A stretch of DNA of 64,000 bases from Sergeia podlipaevii. Lineage: Eukaryota; Euglenozoa; Kinetoplastea; Trypanosomatida; Trypanosomatidae. The stretch covers positions 39,886 through 103,885 of the forward strand of contig JASANZ010002247.1 in assembly GCA_030849805.1 (NCBI GenBank). Direction: 5' to 3'. Below, in pieces: positions 1-9,259 of this stretch (position 1 is the first letter of the stretch; each line of letters begins with the position of its first letter). A model generated the notes under the pieces. The model did not search any database. It was given only the letters and a program-made list of their open reading frames with translations, and was not told the DNA's origin. Both the position numbers and the translations under genes were made by a program.

Positions 1-905
1 TAGGCACTGGATAACATAAATAGAAAATGGAAAAGAGAAAAAAGGGAGAGTAAAACAGTATACATAGCACTTCAATGAAATCATTTCTTTTTAAAGGTAT
101 ATTCAGCAATGGAATTCTCGAAATACGAACTCCACATAACGTAGCTCTATATGTTCACTGCACCTCTTGCAGATGAGGCGTGTAAGAAGCTTGTCTCTCT
201 TTGTTTCTCTCCTTTTTTTTTGTCACGTTCACAATTTCCATCTTTGCATTCGAAATGTCATTTCAAAGAACGAAAAAAAAAAAGAAGAGGGTGAAAAGAA
301 GAAAAGGTGGAAAAAGATAATGAGACTCATTTTTTACTACATATATATGATGTGGATCACAAACACAAGCAATTCTAAGTATCTATTTCATCCATTTCTT
401 CAAAAAAAAAAAAAGAGTCAGCAGGAAAACACGCCTTTGTGGGCCTGTCGTTCATCTTCCGTATTGCTCCAATTTTTCGTTTACAACAACAATAAGGAAA
501 AAAGAAGAAAATGTAAGTTGTCCCCTTCATAGTACGTAGAATAACAGTGATACATATCTAAAAGAATCATGGAGTCAAAGAAATATAGGTGAATAAAAAA
601 ACAAAAAAAAATTCTAAAAGATCTAAATTTCTAACCAGAAGAGAAATAAGTTGAAACGTGAACTAGAATGAAAAAAAAGGTGAAGCGATACAGAAAAATC
701 TGTCACAAAAGTTGTACACGCACATACACAGTAGTAGAGAAAAAAAATCATCAAAAAGATAGTCTATCTGGAAAGTAATAGCAAATTCCATTTCTAATTG
801 ATAGGCTAGCTTCCTCGTACGCGTAAAAAAAAAAAAAATGAGAAAGAAAGAAGGAGAATAGCCCTGCTTGCTCTCTTTCGACTATTGCATCTCCTCTTAC
901 TACCC
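1..905. other. Non-coding, AT-rich spacer / 3'UTR side
   Basis: This segment lies downstream of the last minus-strand gene and probably holds its 3'UTR and the next intergenic region. It is rich in A-runs. A plus-strand open frame at 173-532 (119 codons from ATG) begins with a hydrophobic stretch, but much of it is lysine from A-runs, and there is no good pyrimidine tract before it. I do not call it a gene. Confidence 0.6.
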
Positions 906-3539
906 TTACACATACCCGCATGGGTCTCTACGGTCACCCTCACTCACGGCAAGCTCATGACGGAACTTTTTAAAAGAGTCTGATGCGTCTTGTTGTATAC
1001 CCACTGCCGCTGCCATTACCTCCGTCGTCGTTCCCGGATCTTGGCACTCTCCAGGTTCAATGAGCCCACTGTTCCGTGTAGCGCTAGACCCTGGCAACAT
1101 ACTTTTGCGTTGAGTAGGGCTTATGCCTCGTAGCATGTCCTCCAGGCACCTTTTACGAGAGCGAAGTAGCTGCAGACCGCTACTACACTTGCCTGTTCTA
1201 GTAGTCGCGCTCACACCTCCACCACGGAAGCCCGTCAAACTGCTACCTCCTCCAATCACCGTTGTAGACATGTACTTTGGACTGCCAGTGCAGCTGCTGC
1301 TGCTCCTGCCGCCTCCGCCAGGGCCTTCGCAGCCATTAGTAATGTCACTAAAAAGCGGTGATGAGCAACCCCCAAACGTCAGCATGCTCTCCCCAAAGAG
1401 AGCGCTATGCAGTGGCGGTGCCGGAGCCTGTGGAGCGCCAATACTCCTACTGTTCTGGTCATCTCCGGCTTCTTCACAAAATAGACGTTTGCGAGTGGGC
1501 GAGGAGTTCACGGCGAGTTGAAGCATCTGATACTCCACCTCAGTACTCTGATCATCAGCTCGTGTCGGGGTGAAATGACTGGCACTCTCGTTGTTGTTGC
1601 TGCTACTATAGCTATTCTTTTGTGGGTTGTTGGTGTGGCTGTACAGTGAGGCGAGATACACGGCGTTCTCCGCACAGGCAAGAGAAGGCACATCAGGACA
1701 GTCCCCTGGCATTCCACGTGACACACACTCCAAACCACCCACACCCACACCACCACCAGGAGCAACGGTTCCACCAACCATCCCCACCTTCTCTCTGCCG
1801 CTTCTATCTAATGTATTATTGGTGATGTTACGCGTACTTTTGGCTTGCTCCCACATCTTCATTTGCCTGTGGGTCAGACGGCGCAGGGTGCTACTACTAC
1901 TACCAGTACTCTCCCCGGGAAGACCAGAAAGAAAAAAGGGATGTCCCACTGTCGGCTGGGAAACAGTTTGCGGGTAGTCGGACGTGGCGGCAGCGTAGTC
2001 GCTTGCTAATATAGGACTAATACCCGCTGTCGACAAGTTTCCTATCAGCATCTCTTCCTCCTCCTCTTCTCCCTCTTGATTCCTACGACACTGCTCGTAT
2101 CGACCCGCACTGCACGAGCACCGGCCTCCACTGTAGCTCCCTTGCTCGCAAGCAACACTGCTGTTGCCGCCCTTGCCAACAGTGATGCAGTAGAGATTAG
2201 AAGAGGGCGAGGCACTTCTTCTTTTGCCCGAAGAACCCGAGCCCGCGGGAAGAGAGGAGCTGCGGTGATACGCCTTGCGAGGGGCGTGATCCAAGTCTGT
2301 GAAGGGTGACACACTGACCACCGCCGCTAGTGCAGTACAGTTATCGCCTGCGAGCGATATGTCTTTTTCTGGCTGTGTAAGGTATAGGCCGCCCCCACTC
2401 TGCTGTGACAACGCACCACCTTCCGTGTACTGTGGTTGCTGTTGAGAGAGACACGGCGCGTACTCCTGCGTGTCGGCGCACAAGGCCGGATCGGCATCGC
2501 CACTATCCATTTCCGGTTCTTCTGCAGTACTGTCGTCAGTTGGATATCTGATGTAGGCGGCGTCGCTGCTCGTGAAGGGATGGTTAGTGTAAGAATTCTG
2601 AGTAGAGCACTGCGACATAGCTGTAACGGCAGGATAGCCGCTCTCGTCCTTCCGATTTGCCGCCATTTTACACTCGCTCGCTCCTCCCTCTTCTTCTCCG
2701 TGGCCCACATCCATGTGGCCCTCCTGATGCCGTTGCTGCCAAGCAGCCACCAGACAATCTGACCGCGACGTGTGTGTCACTGGAGATACAAGAAGGTCCG
2801 CTTCGTGTGTGCATCCTCGTCCAACATTGGAGAGGTCCTCACTATTGCTAGCACCTTGACATCCTCCATGTTGCGCCTCTTTCTTTCCTACCCAAGACGG
2901 ACTACTGTCGCTACCAAGAAAGACACCCGGCACAGTGTGCTGCAGACTTCCCTCACAGGTCGCCGCCCCGTTTGTATGCTGCGGCTGCGCACTCGTGGAC
3001 CCATCGCTGAGGATTCCAGTCGTCGTGCGCGCGTGCAACACCGTTGGCCGCCCCAAGCACAACGCAGGAGAGCTAAGCAGTGCAGATGAGCTTGCATCCT
3101 CCCGCTCAGTTCTGCCCTCCCCAGGTGCAACACCAGCGCGAGCCGCAGCTGACCCTGCACATGGGGAGAAATCTAGATACAAGGGACGGCCTTGGAGGGG
3201 GCCTGTACTGCCAAAAGCGCTGCTACTAGTCCCCGTCCCACTACTCCAAGTTGTCATTCGGCATTCTTGTGCGGTGGAAAAGCGGGCCTGGGCGGCAGAG
3301 CGGGCACTACACGCGGAGGGACATGGAAGGGACTGGCAGCGGTGCTGGCGAGGGTAGAGGTGGCTCTGGCCATCACCCTCCTCCTCATCGCAGCTATCGG
3401 CGTGTGCGTGGTCAAACCCTTCTCTAGAAGTAGTCGGTGTTAAAAGACGTACGGTGTATCGGTGAGGCTCAGGGGTGCGTGGATGTGAAACCCAGTCACA
3501 CATGCCGCTATCGTCGCCACCCTCAGCCGCCATATGCAT
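906..3539 (-). CDS. Hypothetical Ser/Gly-rich, largely disordered protein (877 aa)
   Basis: I do not recognise the family. The longest open frame begins at a GTG (3563). The first ATG is at 3539 and a second lies two codons later at 3533, so initiation is placed at 3539. The protein is dominated by Ser, Gly, Thr and Gln, with Glu-rich clusters and glycine runs, and has no clear globular domain, signal peptide or membrane segment. A few denser patches could be short interaction motifs: a Lys/Met/Trp/Gln-containing segment near the middle, an Arg-Lys-Arg patch followed by acidic residues, and a basic Leu-rich segment near residues 800-830 that includes a Ser-Pro-Thr-Gln-Arg-Lys-Ser stretch. Ser/Thr-Pro sites suggest phosphorylation. 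The long uninterrupted frame and higher GC than the flanks support coding. It is the last gene of the unit inside the window. Confidence 0.7.
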   Translation of the reverse strand: MHMAAEGGDDSGMCDWVSHPRTPEPHRYTVRLLTPTTSREGFDHAHADSCDEEEGDGQSHLYPRQHRCQSLPCPSACSARSAAQARFSTAQECRMTTWSSGTGTSSSAFGSTGPLQGRPLYLDFSPCAGSAAARAGVAPGEGRTEREDASSSALLSSPALCLGRPTVLHARTTTGILSDGSTSAQPQHTNGAATCEGSLQHTVPGVFLGSDSSPSWVGKKEAQHGGCQGASNSEDLSNVGRGCTHEADLLVSPVTHTSRSDCLVAAWQQRHQEGHMDVGHGEEEGGASECKMAANRKDESGYPAVTAMSQCSTQNSYTNHPFTSSDAAYIRYPTDDSTAEEPEMDSGDADPALCADTQEYAPCLSQQQPQYTEGGALSQQSGGGLYLTQPEKDISLAGDNCTALAAVVSVSPFTDLDHAPRKAYHRSSSLPAGSGSSGKRRSASPSSNLYCITVGKGGNSSVACEQGSYSGGRCSCSAGRYEQCRRNQEGEEEEEEMLIGNLSTAGISPILASDYAAATSDYPQTVSQPTVGHPFFLSGLPGESTGSSSSTLRRLTHRQMKMWEQAKSTRNITNNTLDRSGREKVGMVGGTVAPGGGVGVGGLECVSRGMPGDCPDVPSLACAENAVYLASLYSHTNNPQKNSYSSSNNNESASHFTPTRADDQSTEVEYQMLQLAVNSSPTRKRLFCEEAGDDQNSRSIGAPQAPAPPLHSALFGESMLTFGGCSSPLFSDITNGCEGPGGGGRSSSSCTGSPKYMSTTVIGGGSSLTGFRGGGVSATTRTGKCSSGLQLLRSRKRCLEDMLRGISPTQRKSMLPGSSATRNSGLIEPGECQDPGTTTEVMAAAVGIQQDASDSFKKFRHELAVSEGDRRDPCGYV

Positions 3540-3647
3540 ATTTCTACAATATATATGAAACACCTAAGAACTCTTCTAGGCGCTTTTCGTCTTTCTCTTT
3601 GACCGTATTTCTGCGTAGTAATCGTTTCTCCGGTTTTGAATTATTTG

Positions 3648-3669
3648 CTATAGAAACAAAAAAAAACCC
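3648..3669 (-). promoter_or_regulatory. Predicted trans-splice acceptor for the 906-3539 gene
   Basis: In the minus sense a T-run (from 3654-3669) is followed by CTATAG, with the AG at 3648-3649. This would give a 5'UTR of about 108 nt before the ATG at 3539. It also places the mRNA start beyond the GTG at 3563, so that GTG is included but not needed. Confidence 0.4.
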
Positions 3670-4155
3670 GAAGCAACAGTGAAAAAGTAGGAAAGTGAGG
3701 TTTAAAATATATATTTGCAATCTAAACGTTTTTCTTCAAAAAAGCGATAAAAAAATATATGTAAAAAATATATGTATATATATATTATTGAATAGGCGAA
3801 CTTGTAAGTAACTAAAAGTAGTTTCTTGCCTTTCAGCTTGCCCTATACAGATAGATGGTAAAAATGCAACAAAAGCAGCAGCGGTGTAATTAATATATAT
3901 ATATATAGAGAGAGAGAGAGGGAATTTCCCCCAAAAAGAGTATGCACGTAATACAAGTACTGCACACAATCCTTTGCGTACAATAAACTGGTGTATGTGT
4001 GTATGTATGTGTGCGCTCTACCCCTACTATCTAAAGAAATGACGGCAAATTCAGAGTGATCTCTCAAAGATACACGACCACCACCACCTGCAAAAAAAAA
4101 AAAGAAGATAGAGACACTCCTTCCTAATCCCTCCTTTGCATAGAAGCGCAGACAC

Positions 4156-4191
<36 letters not shown>
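4156..4191. repeat. (AAT)12 microsatellite
   Basis: This is an uninterrupted trinucleotide repeat in the spacer between the two leftmost genes. A similar but shorter array is at 7367-7392. Confidence 0.9.
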
Positions 4192-4192
<1 letters not shown>

Positions 4193-5395
4193 GAGAGAGA
4201 AGAAAAAAGAAAAAGATGAAAGGAGATAAGGTCCGGAAATGCATGAATGTGTGATGCGGCCAGCACACAGCGCGCTATCGGCAGCACATACACCCATGTG
4301 TATCTAAGTATCATCCAGTAGCATAAATGATGAAAATAGCATAACACATCTACGAAAGTGAGTACGCGATTCCTCTATTCATTTTTCCTCTCTTTTGCTG
4401 CTGGTAAAGTGTCTTCTAGTACAAGTGAAGGATATATATATATATATCGCTGTTAATATTCTTACAACCCTTCTCATGTGTGTGCATAAATGGACAGATC
4501 TGCTGACATCACAGGGAATAATGAAAGAGAGAGGAGAAATATCTTTTTATATATAAAAAAGGAACACGTATCTGGTTCCTTTTTCCTTTGCTTGAATAAC
4601 TGTTTCTTTCAACTACACAAACACAAAATGAGAGAGAGAGAAAGCGCAATTATATATATATGTAAAGGAGGAGGGATCAGCAAACGTTGCTGATATGTAG
4701 GCACAAAGCACCTCCCACACACACACACACATACACGCACGCACTCTCTCTTTCTTTCTTTCTCTTCCTCCTCACCTGCACATTCTCCCAACTGAAAACA
4801 CAACGTGGACAATAAAAATTAGAAAAGGCAATAAACCCTCTCAACACAACCCCACCCTCACAACAAACCTCGCAAGGGTATCATAAATAGCGCTCTGCAG
4901 CACATACGTGTGTGTGTGTATTTTTGCGTAGAGTGCCAGGCAATACTCGCAGCGTCTCTCACAACCCCCGCACATCACATACATAAAAAAGTTTCTTCAG
5001 AGAAAAAAAGTATATATATATGAAGAAGAAATGTAAAGGCAAGTAACAATGATTAGACCAATCTTGGCTAGATTCTTTCTTTTTTTTTTGTGTATGTGTG
5101 TGATTTCGTGAGCGGAGGGAGTGCTTCCTTTGGACTCTACACAAAACTTACAATGCCCCTTTCATACACGACGATAATGAAATGTAAATAATTGAAAAAA
5201 AAAAATTGGATCTACTACTATCCCCCCTCTTCCCCCCCCCTTTCCTCAAAACAGATAACACACACACACACCTGCTGTCTCTATCCGTGCAATCTACTAC
5301 TACCTCTTAGGCAAGAGAAGCAGCAACCCCACAGTATCCTTGCGAGTTTCATTTTTTGCTCTCTCTCTCTCTCTCTCTCCTTGATCCCATGTGTC

Positions 5396-7093
5396 CTACA
5401 TGATCAGAGGCGCAGTCACGTCAAACAAAAGCTTCCTCCTATACGCGTACGGGTTAGGCTGTCCAGCAGCACCGTTCGACAATCCATCTGCGTCCACGCC
5501 ACGATTGCTTGCCGACATGCCCTGTGGGGAGGCAGAGCAAGATGTGCCAGCTGCACCGGCGCCGCTTGGTTTGAAAGCGGCAGCGCGCGGAGTGGGAGTA
5601 GTCTTGCGACTGCCGGCCTTTTTAGAGGCAGTGCGCTTGCCGCCCTTGCTCTTGGTACGTGCACGATGCTTTGCAGGCATTGGGGTTGGCGTGCTCGTCC
5701 TCGACGCCGTATCCGTCGCCTCCGAGGAGACCGCGCGCTTGCTAGCGTCAGGCTTTAATGCTTTCTCCTTGCCGGCTGCTGATTGCGCTGCGACCTCCTC
5801 CACAGCAGCAGCGGCTTCCTGCTCCTCCTTGGCGGGCTTCGGAACAAACTTGTAGCGTCCTGGAATGATCGATGCGCAGCGAGGAGCACCAAGAGTGGAC
5901 GTCGTCCTGCGTGGTGTGGTACCCATCGCGGGAGAGGCTCGACGTGATGCGTTTGGGGGCGGCGCCAGGAGCGAGTATTGATTGCGTGGCGTCTGGTGTG
6001 GTGGGCCACCAGCGGCAGCAGCAGGCGCGCTGGAAAGACCATCATTTGTGCCAGCAGTCATATGGCCCGCCTGGGGACTGAGTCTGGGGGTGGTAGGGGC
6101 GATATCATCCTCCTCGCCGTAGTCACTGACCGCGACAGGGCTAGATGGGCGGCTTAAAGGAGCCTCCCCTTCAAGCTTATGCCTCACAATGTCGCGCCGG
6201 TGAGGGGTGGGAATGAGTCCATCATTGCTGAGCGGTTGTTGCTGCATTTGCAATTGGCGCCGAGTAGGTGGGCCCCTATGAATACGACTGTGAGCACGCG
6301 GCGTAGGGGTGGTGGGGACATTCATGGGCTCCGTCATCGACATACGCATCGGGGAGACCGCACGCGCCGCACTATACCGCGCCTCCAGTTCATTGATGTG
6401 ATTTTTCCGATAGTCCTTAATAACGGACCGGATGTGGGAGTATTGATTGTGGACGCCGTTGCTACGGTTTTGTGCGCCACGCTTCACCCCAGTCATGTAT
6501 GGATCCTCAATAACAGGGCTTGTGACAGTGTGGCGGTTGGGGTCCACTTGGTCTAGATAGCGGGATTTGCTAACATTGTGACGAGGGGTGGACACCCGCC
6601 GTCCGCCTTGCTGCTGCTGTCGTCCATCCGTGATCGCGCGCTCGGTGGGAGACATCAGCGCCAGTGTAGGAACTGAGGTTCCACTGTAAAACTTCTCGCG
6701 AGGCCCAGCGAGCTGGCTTGTGGTCCAGTCACGAGTGGAGAGCTGTTGCACAATGGCATCCTCGCGGGATGCAGGAAGAGCAAGCGTAGAGGGATCCCGG
6801 TATCGTGGTGTGAGCTCGTCCTCTGCTCGACGACGGATTTCCGCGGCGCGTGGGGAGAGGTCTCTGTGGGTTGCCAGCTTGGGATGCAGGAAGGCGCCCG
6901 ATGGGGACGCGAGAGAGCGGGAGCGGCGGTCTTGATTGTACATTGACTGGAGCAGACGCTCTTCGGTCTGCGACTGTGGCGCAGGGCTGACGCGAAGACT
7001 GTTGTCGACGGCGGAACTGTCGTTCTTGCTAGCGTGAGCAAGTACCACGTCCGTGTGATAACCGTCATGGCTATCTGAGTTGACGTCGGTCAT
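5396..7093 (-). CDS. Hypothetical basic, Thr/Pro-rich protein (565 aa)
   Basis: I do not recognise this protein. The ATG at 7093 is the first in frame after the predicted splice acceptor. The sequence is low in hydrophobics and rich in Arg, Ser, Pro, Thr and Ala, with many Ser-Pro and Thr-Pro dipeptides, short Gln runs (near residues 160 and 285) and an acidic patch around residue 330. The region from about 440 to 530 is Lys/Ala/Thr-rich with repeated Thr-Pro-Thr-Pro motifs. A short, more ordered-looking tail ends in Ala-Pro-Leu-Ile-Met. No transmembrane segment or signal peptide is visible. Composition fits a phosphorylated cytoskeletal (for example microtubule-binding) or nucleic-acid-binding protein, but that is inference from composition only. 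A histone-H1-like role is a weaker alternative. Confidence 0.75.
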   Translation of the reverse strand: MTDVNSDSHDGYHTDVVLAHASKNDSSAVDNSLRVSPAPQSQTEERLLQSMYNQDRRSRSLASPSGAFLHPKLATHRDLSPRAAEIRRRAEDELTPRYRDPSTLALPASREDAIVQQLSTRDWTTSQLAGPREKFYSGTSVPTLALMSPTERAITDGRQQQQGGRRVSTPRHNVSKSRYLDQVDPNRHTVTSPVIEDPYMTGVKRGAQNRSNGVHNQYSHIRSVIKDYRKNHINELEARYSAARAVSPMRMSMTEPMNVPTTPTPRAHSRIHRGPPTRRQLQMQQQPLSNDGLIPTPHRRDIVRHKLEGEAPLSRPSSPVAVSDYGEEDDIAPTTPRLSPQAGHMTAGTNDGLSSAPAAAAGGPPHQTPRNQYSLLAPPPNASRRASPAMGTTPRRTTSTLGAPRCASIIPGRYKFVPKPAKEEQEAAAAVEEVAAQSAAGKEKALKPDASKRAVSSEATDTASRTSTPTPMPAKHRARTKSKGGKRTASKKAGSRKTTPTPRAAAFKPSGAGAAGTSCSASPQGMSASNRGVDADGLSNGAAGQPNPYAYRRKLLFDVTAPLIM

Positions 7094-7141
7094 GATGATT
7101 GCAGAACTCCACTGCTCTCTTTTGTGTTTCTTTACTTTCCC

Positions 7142-7162
7142 CTTTTAAAAAAAGGAAGAAAG
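7142..7162 (-). promoter_or_regulatory. Predicted trans-splice acceptor for the 5396-7093 gene
   Basis: In the minus sense a C/T-only tract (7147-7162) is followed within a few bases by AG at 7142-7143, about 49 nt upstream of the ATG at 7093. Confidence 0.5.
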
Positions 7163-7366
7163 CGACAGCAACAATAACACAAGTCCTATACTTGATAGAT
7201 CCCTCTTATGTGCAATGGTGGGTGTGCGCGTTTCCTTAAAGAATACTTTCCTTCTATTTTTCCCAAAAAGGAGAAAGATTCCAGTATAAGAAACGTGATT
7301 TCTTTTCTAATCTAACAGGATTATATCCAAACCGAGCAATTAAACAAAAAAGAACAGCAACAACAA

Positions 7367-7392
7367 AATAATAATAATAATAATAATAATAA
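7367..7392. repeat. (AAT)n microsatellite
   Basis: A short, uninterrupted trinucleotide array lies in the spacer upstream of the 5396-7093 gene. Confidence 0.85.
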
Positions 7393-9259
7393 GTAGTGTC
7401 GACAGAAAGTAAAAGGAAAGAAGAACCGGACACGGGCGGCAAGAACAAAAAGCCGTAAAACTATTATATGTGTGTCTGTGGGTATCTAAATGATTCGTGT
7501 ATATAGTGACTACTGCTATTGGAAATCTACTGATGTGTATTGAGCGGTGAAAACAATTTTAAAAGGAAGAAAATATATTGTTATTAGTAATAACCAAAAA
7601 AAAAAGGAAGAAAACATGAATGATGAGAGCAAATATTTACATTGTTAGAATACGTACATGTAGTTAAGATAAAGATCACAGCGTCAAACACCATGTAGCA
7701 AAATGCGACGCTACATTTATTCAACAACAGTAGTCGCTATATATACATATACAAATATATATATATATATACATATACAAATTGCTACAGTAAAAAAAGA
7801 AATGCATATTTTTTTTTCTTTTGAATATGTATATCGACGCGTAAAGCTACGGACTTGAACACTCAACTAAAGTGTCAATGAACTCACTAACAATGAAACG
7901 ATAAAGTAATGATAAAAATACAGTCAGAGAAAAAAAAAACTCATTCGGCTACTCTAATATATATATAGATAGATATACAACTCTCCAAAGGCACGCGTAA
8001 GGGAGGACAAGCGGTGAATAATAGTAAAAAAAAAAAGTAAATAATAGCAACTACAAAAAAAGGAATATATGTTGATTTTGAGTCTCAATATGACCTCTAC
8101 AAGTACCCTCCCCTTCCCCCTCTCTCTCACTCTCTCTCTCCTTTCCCCTCATCACATGCGCAGTGTTCTTGTGTGTAACAGATAAAGAGTCTGGCAGCTG
8201 CTCGCAAGAAAAAAAAAAAAAAAGCAAAGGAGCGGCCGCGGCATGCGCAAGAAGAAGATGAAGAAGGGGAGGACGGGGAGGAATCAATCAATGCCTACAG
8301 TAAGGCGGCACATCAAAACTATGTGGGTGTAAGAACTGGTACTAAACCAAAAAGCTAGGGAAAAAAATATTGAAAGTGGTGAAAAAAAAAAAACACGCAA
8401 AAGAACAAGCAGCAGCAGCAGAGATCAAATAATAATAATAATAATAAACAACATCTAATGTAGCCCCGCTTAAAAGTAAATAAAGGCATATAAAAGCTTT
8501 TCATCACCTTAGAAAAAAAAAAGATGCACGTTTTGCTTTCATCAATATAATCGTGATTCAGCCAGCAAGAAGAAAGAAACAAAAAAAGATCGGATACACA
8601 TACACACACACACTCACAGAGAGAGAGATGCACACGTCCCTGCCGTAACTATGCATGTGATAGTGTCTTCTTTTTTTTCTTTCTTTCTTTCTCTCTTTCT
8701 CTCTATCGCTGTCTGTTGCTGAGAATAAGTGTAGATAAAAAAAAAGAAAGCTAAATGGCTAGGAAAATGTTTAGAAAAGGAAATGAAAGAAAACCAACAT
8801 CAGTCTCATGACCATCTTGTTCTGTCTTCATTTCATTCAACACCACATTTGTGGCGACAAGCATACAAAAGAAAAGAAAAGAGATCTCCCTTTTGTTTTC
8901 AGAAGGGTTTATTTATGCTGTGCATCGCTTTCTTGTTTCACCAACACTCACTTCTCCTCCAGTCCTCACGATCGTCCTTTTCATAATATAATTTAACGAA
9001 AAAATAATCGTAACTCTGCGCACCTGGAAACAAGGGAAAGGAAAATGGAAGAGAAAGAAAATAACACGACGACAATGTGTAAACAGAGAAAAAATGCAAA
9101 GGATCTCTTTCCTCTCTCTCTCTCTCTGTGGGTGTGCGATTATGCCCACCTCGACGGTCCCTCCTGTTTCGATTGCCACACACCAGACCCCCACTGATAC
9201 ATATATAGAGAGAGAGGGAGATAGAGAGACGCGAGATGCCATCTAAAACGACTTGTGCC

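Larger units (their letters stand above)
3540..5395. other. Intergenic spacer, microsatellite-rich
   Basis: The spacer holds an (AAT)n array at 4156-4191, short (TA)n and (CA)n tracts, a CT-rich stretch near 5360-5382 and many A-runs. All open frames in it are low-complexity products of these repeats. It probably contains the 3'UTR of the 5396-7093 gene and the 5'UTR of the 906-3539 gene. Confidence 0.6.
7094..9259. other. Intergenic spacer, microsatellite-rich
   Basis: The spacer holds (AAT)n at 7367-7392, (TA)n near 7755-7775, CT-rich tracts near 8110-8145 and 8670-8705, and many A-runs. Open frames directly beyond the 9260 stop (such as 8913-9242) are built from CT/GA repeats and are read as 3'UTR. 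No RNA gene was recognised. Confidence 0.6.

Noticed and set aside
173..532. 119-codon plus-strand frame with a hydrophobic, signal-like N terminus
   Set aside because: Much of it is Lys/Arg coded by A-runs, there is no strong pyrimidine tract before the ATG, and it lies in the presumed 3'UTR side of a minus-strand gene.
3843..4268. 141-codon minus-strand frame
   Set aside because: Most residues come from (AAT)n, (TA)n and A-runs (Leu, Tyr-Ile and Phe runs); it is microsatellite-coded.
8913..9242. 109-codon frame just beyond the stop of the 9260-13912 gene
   Set aside because: It is coded largely by CT/GA repeats and lies where the 3'UTR should be; no acceptor precedes it.
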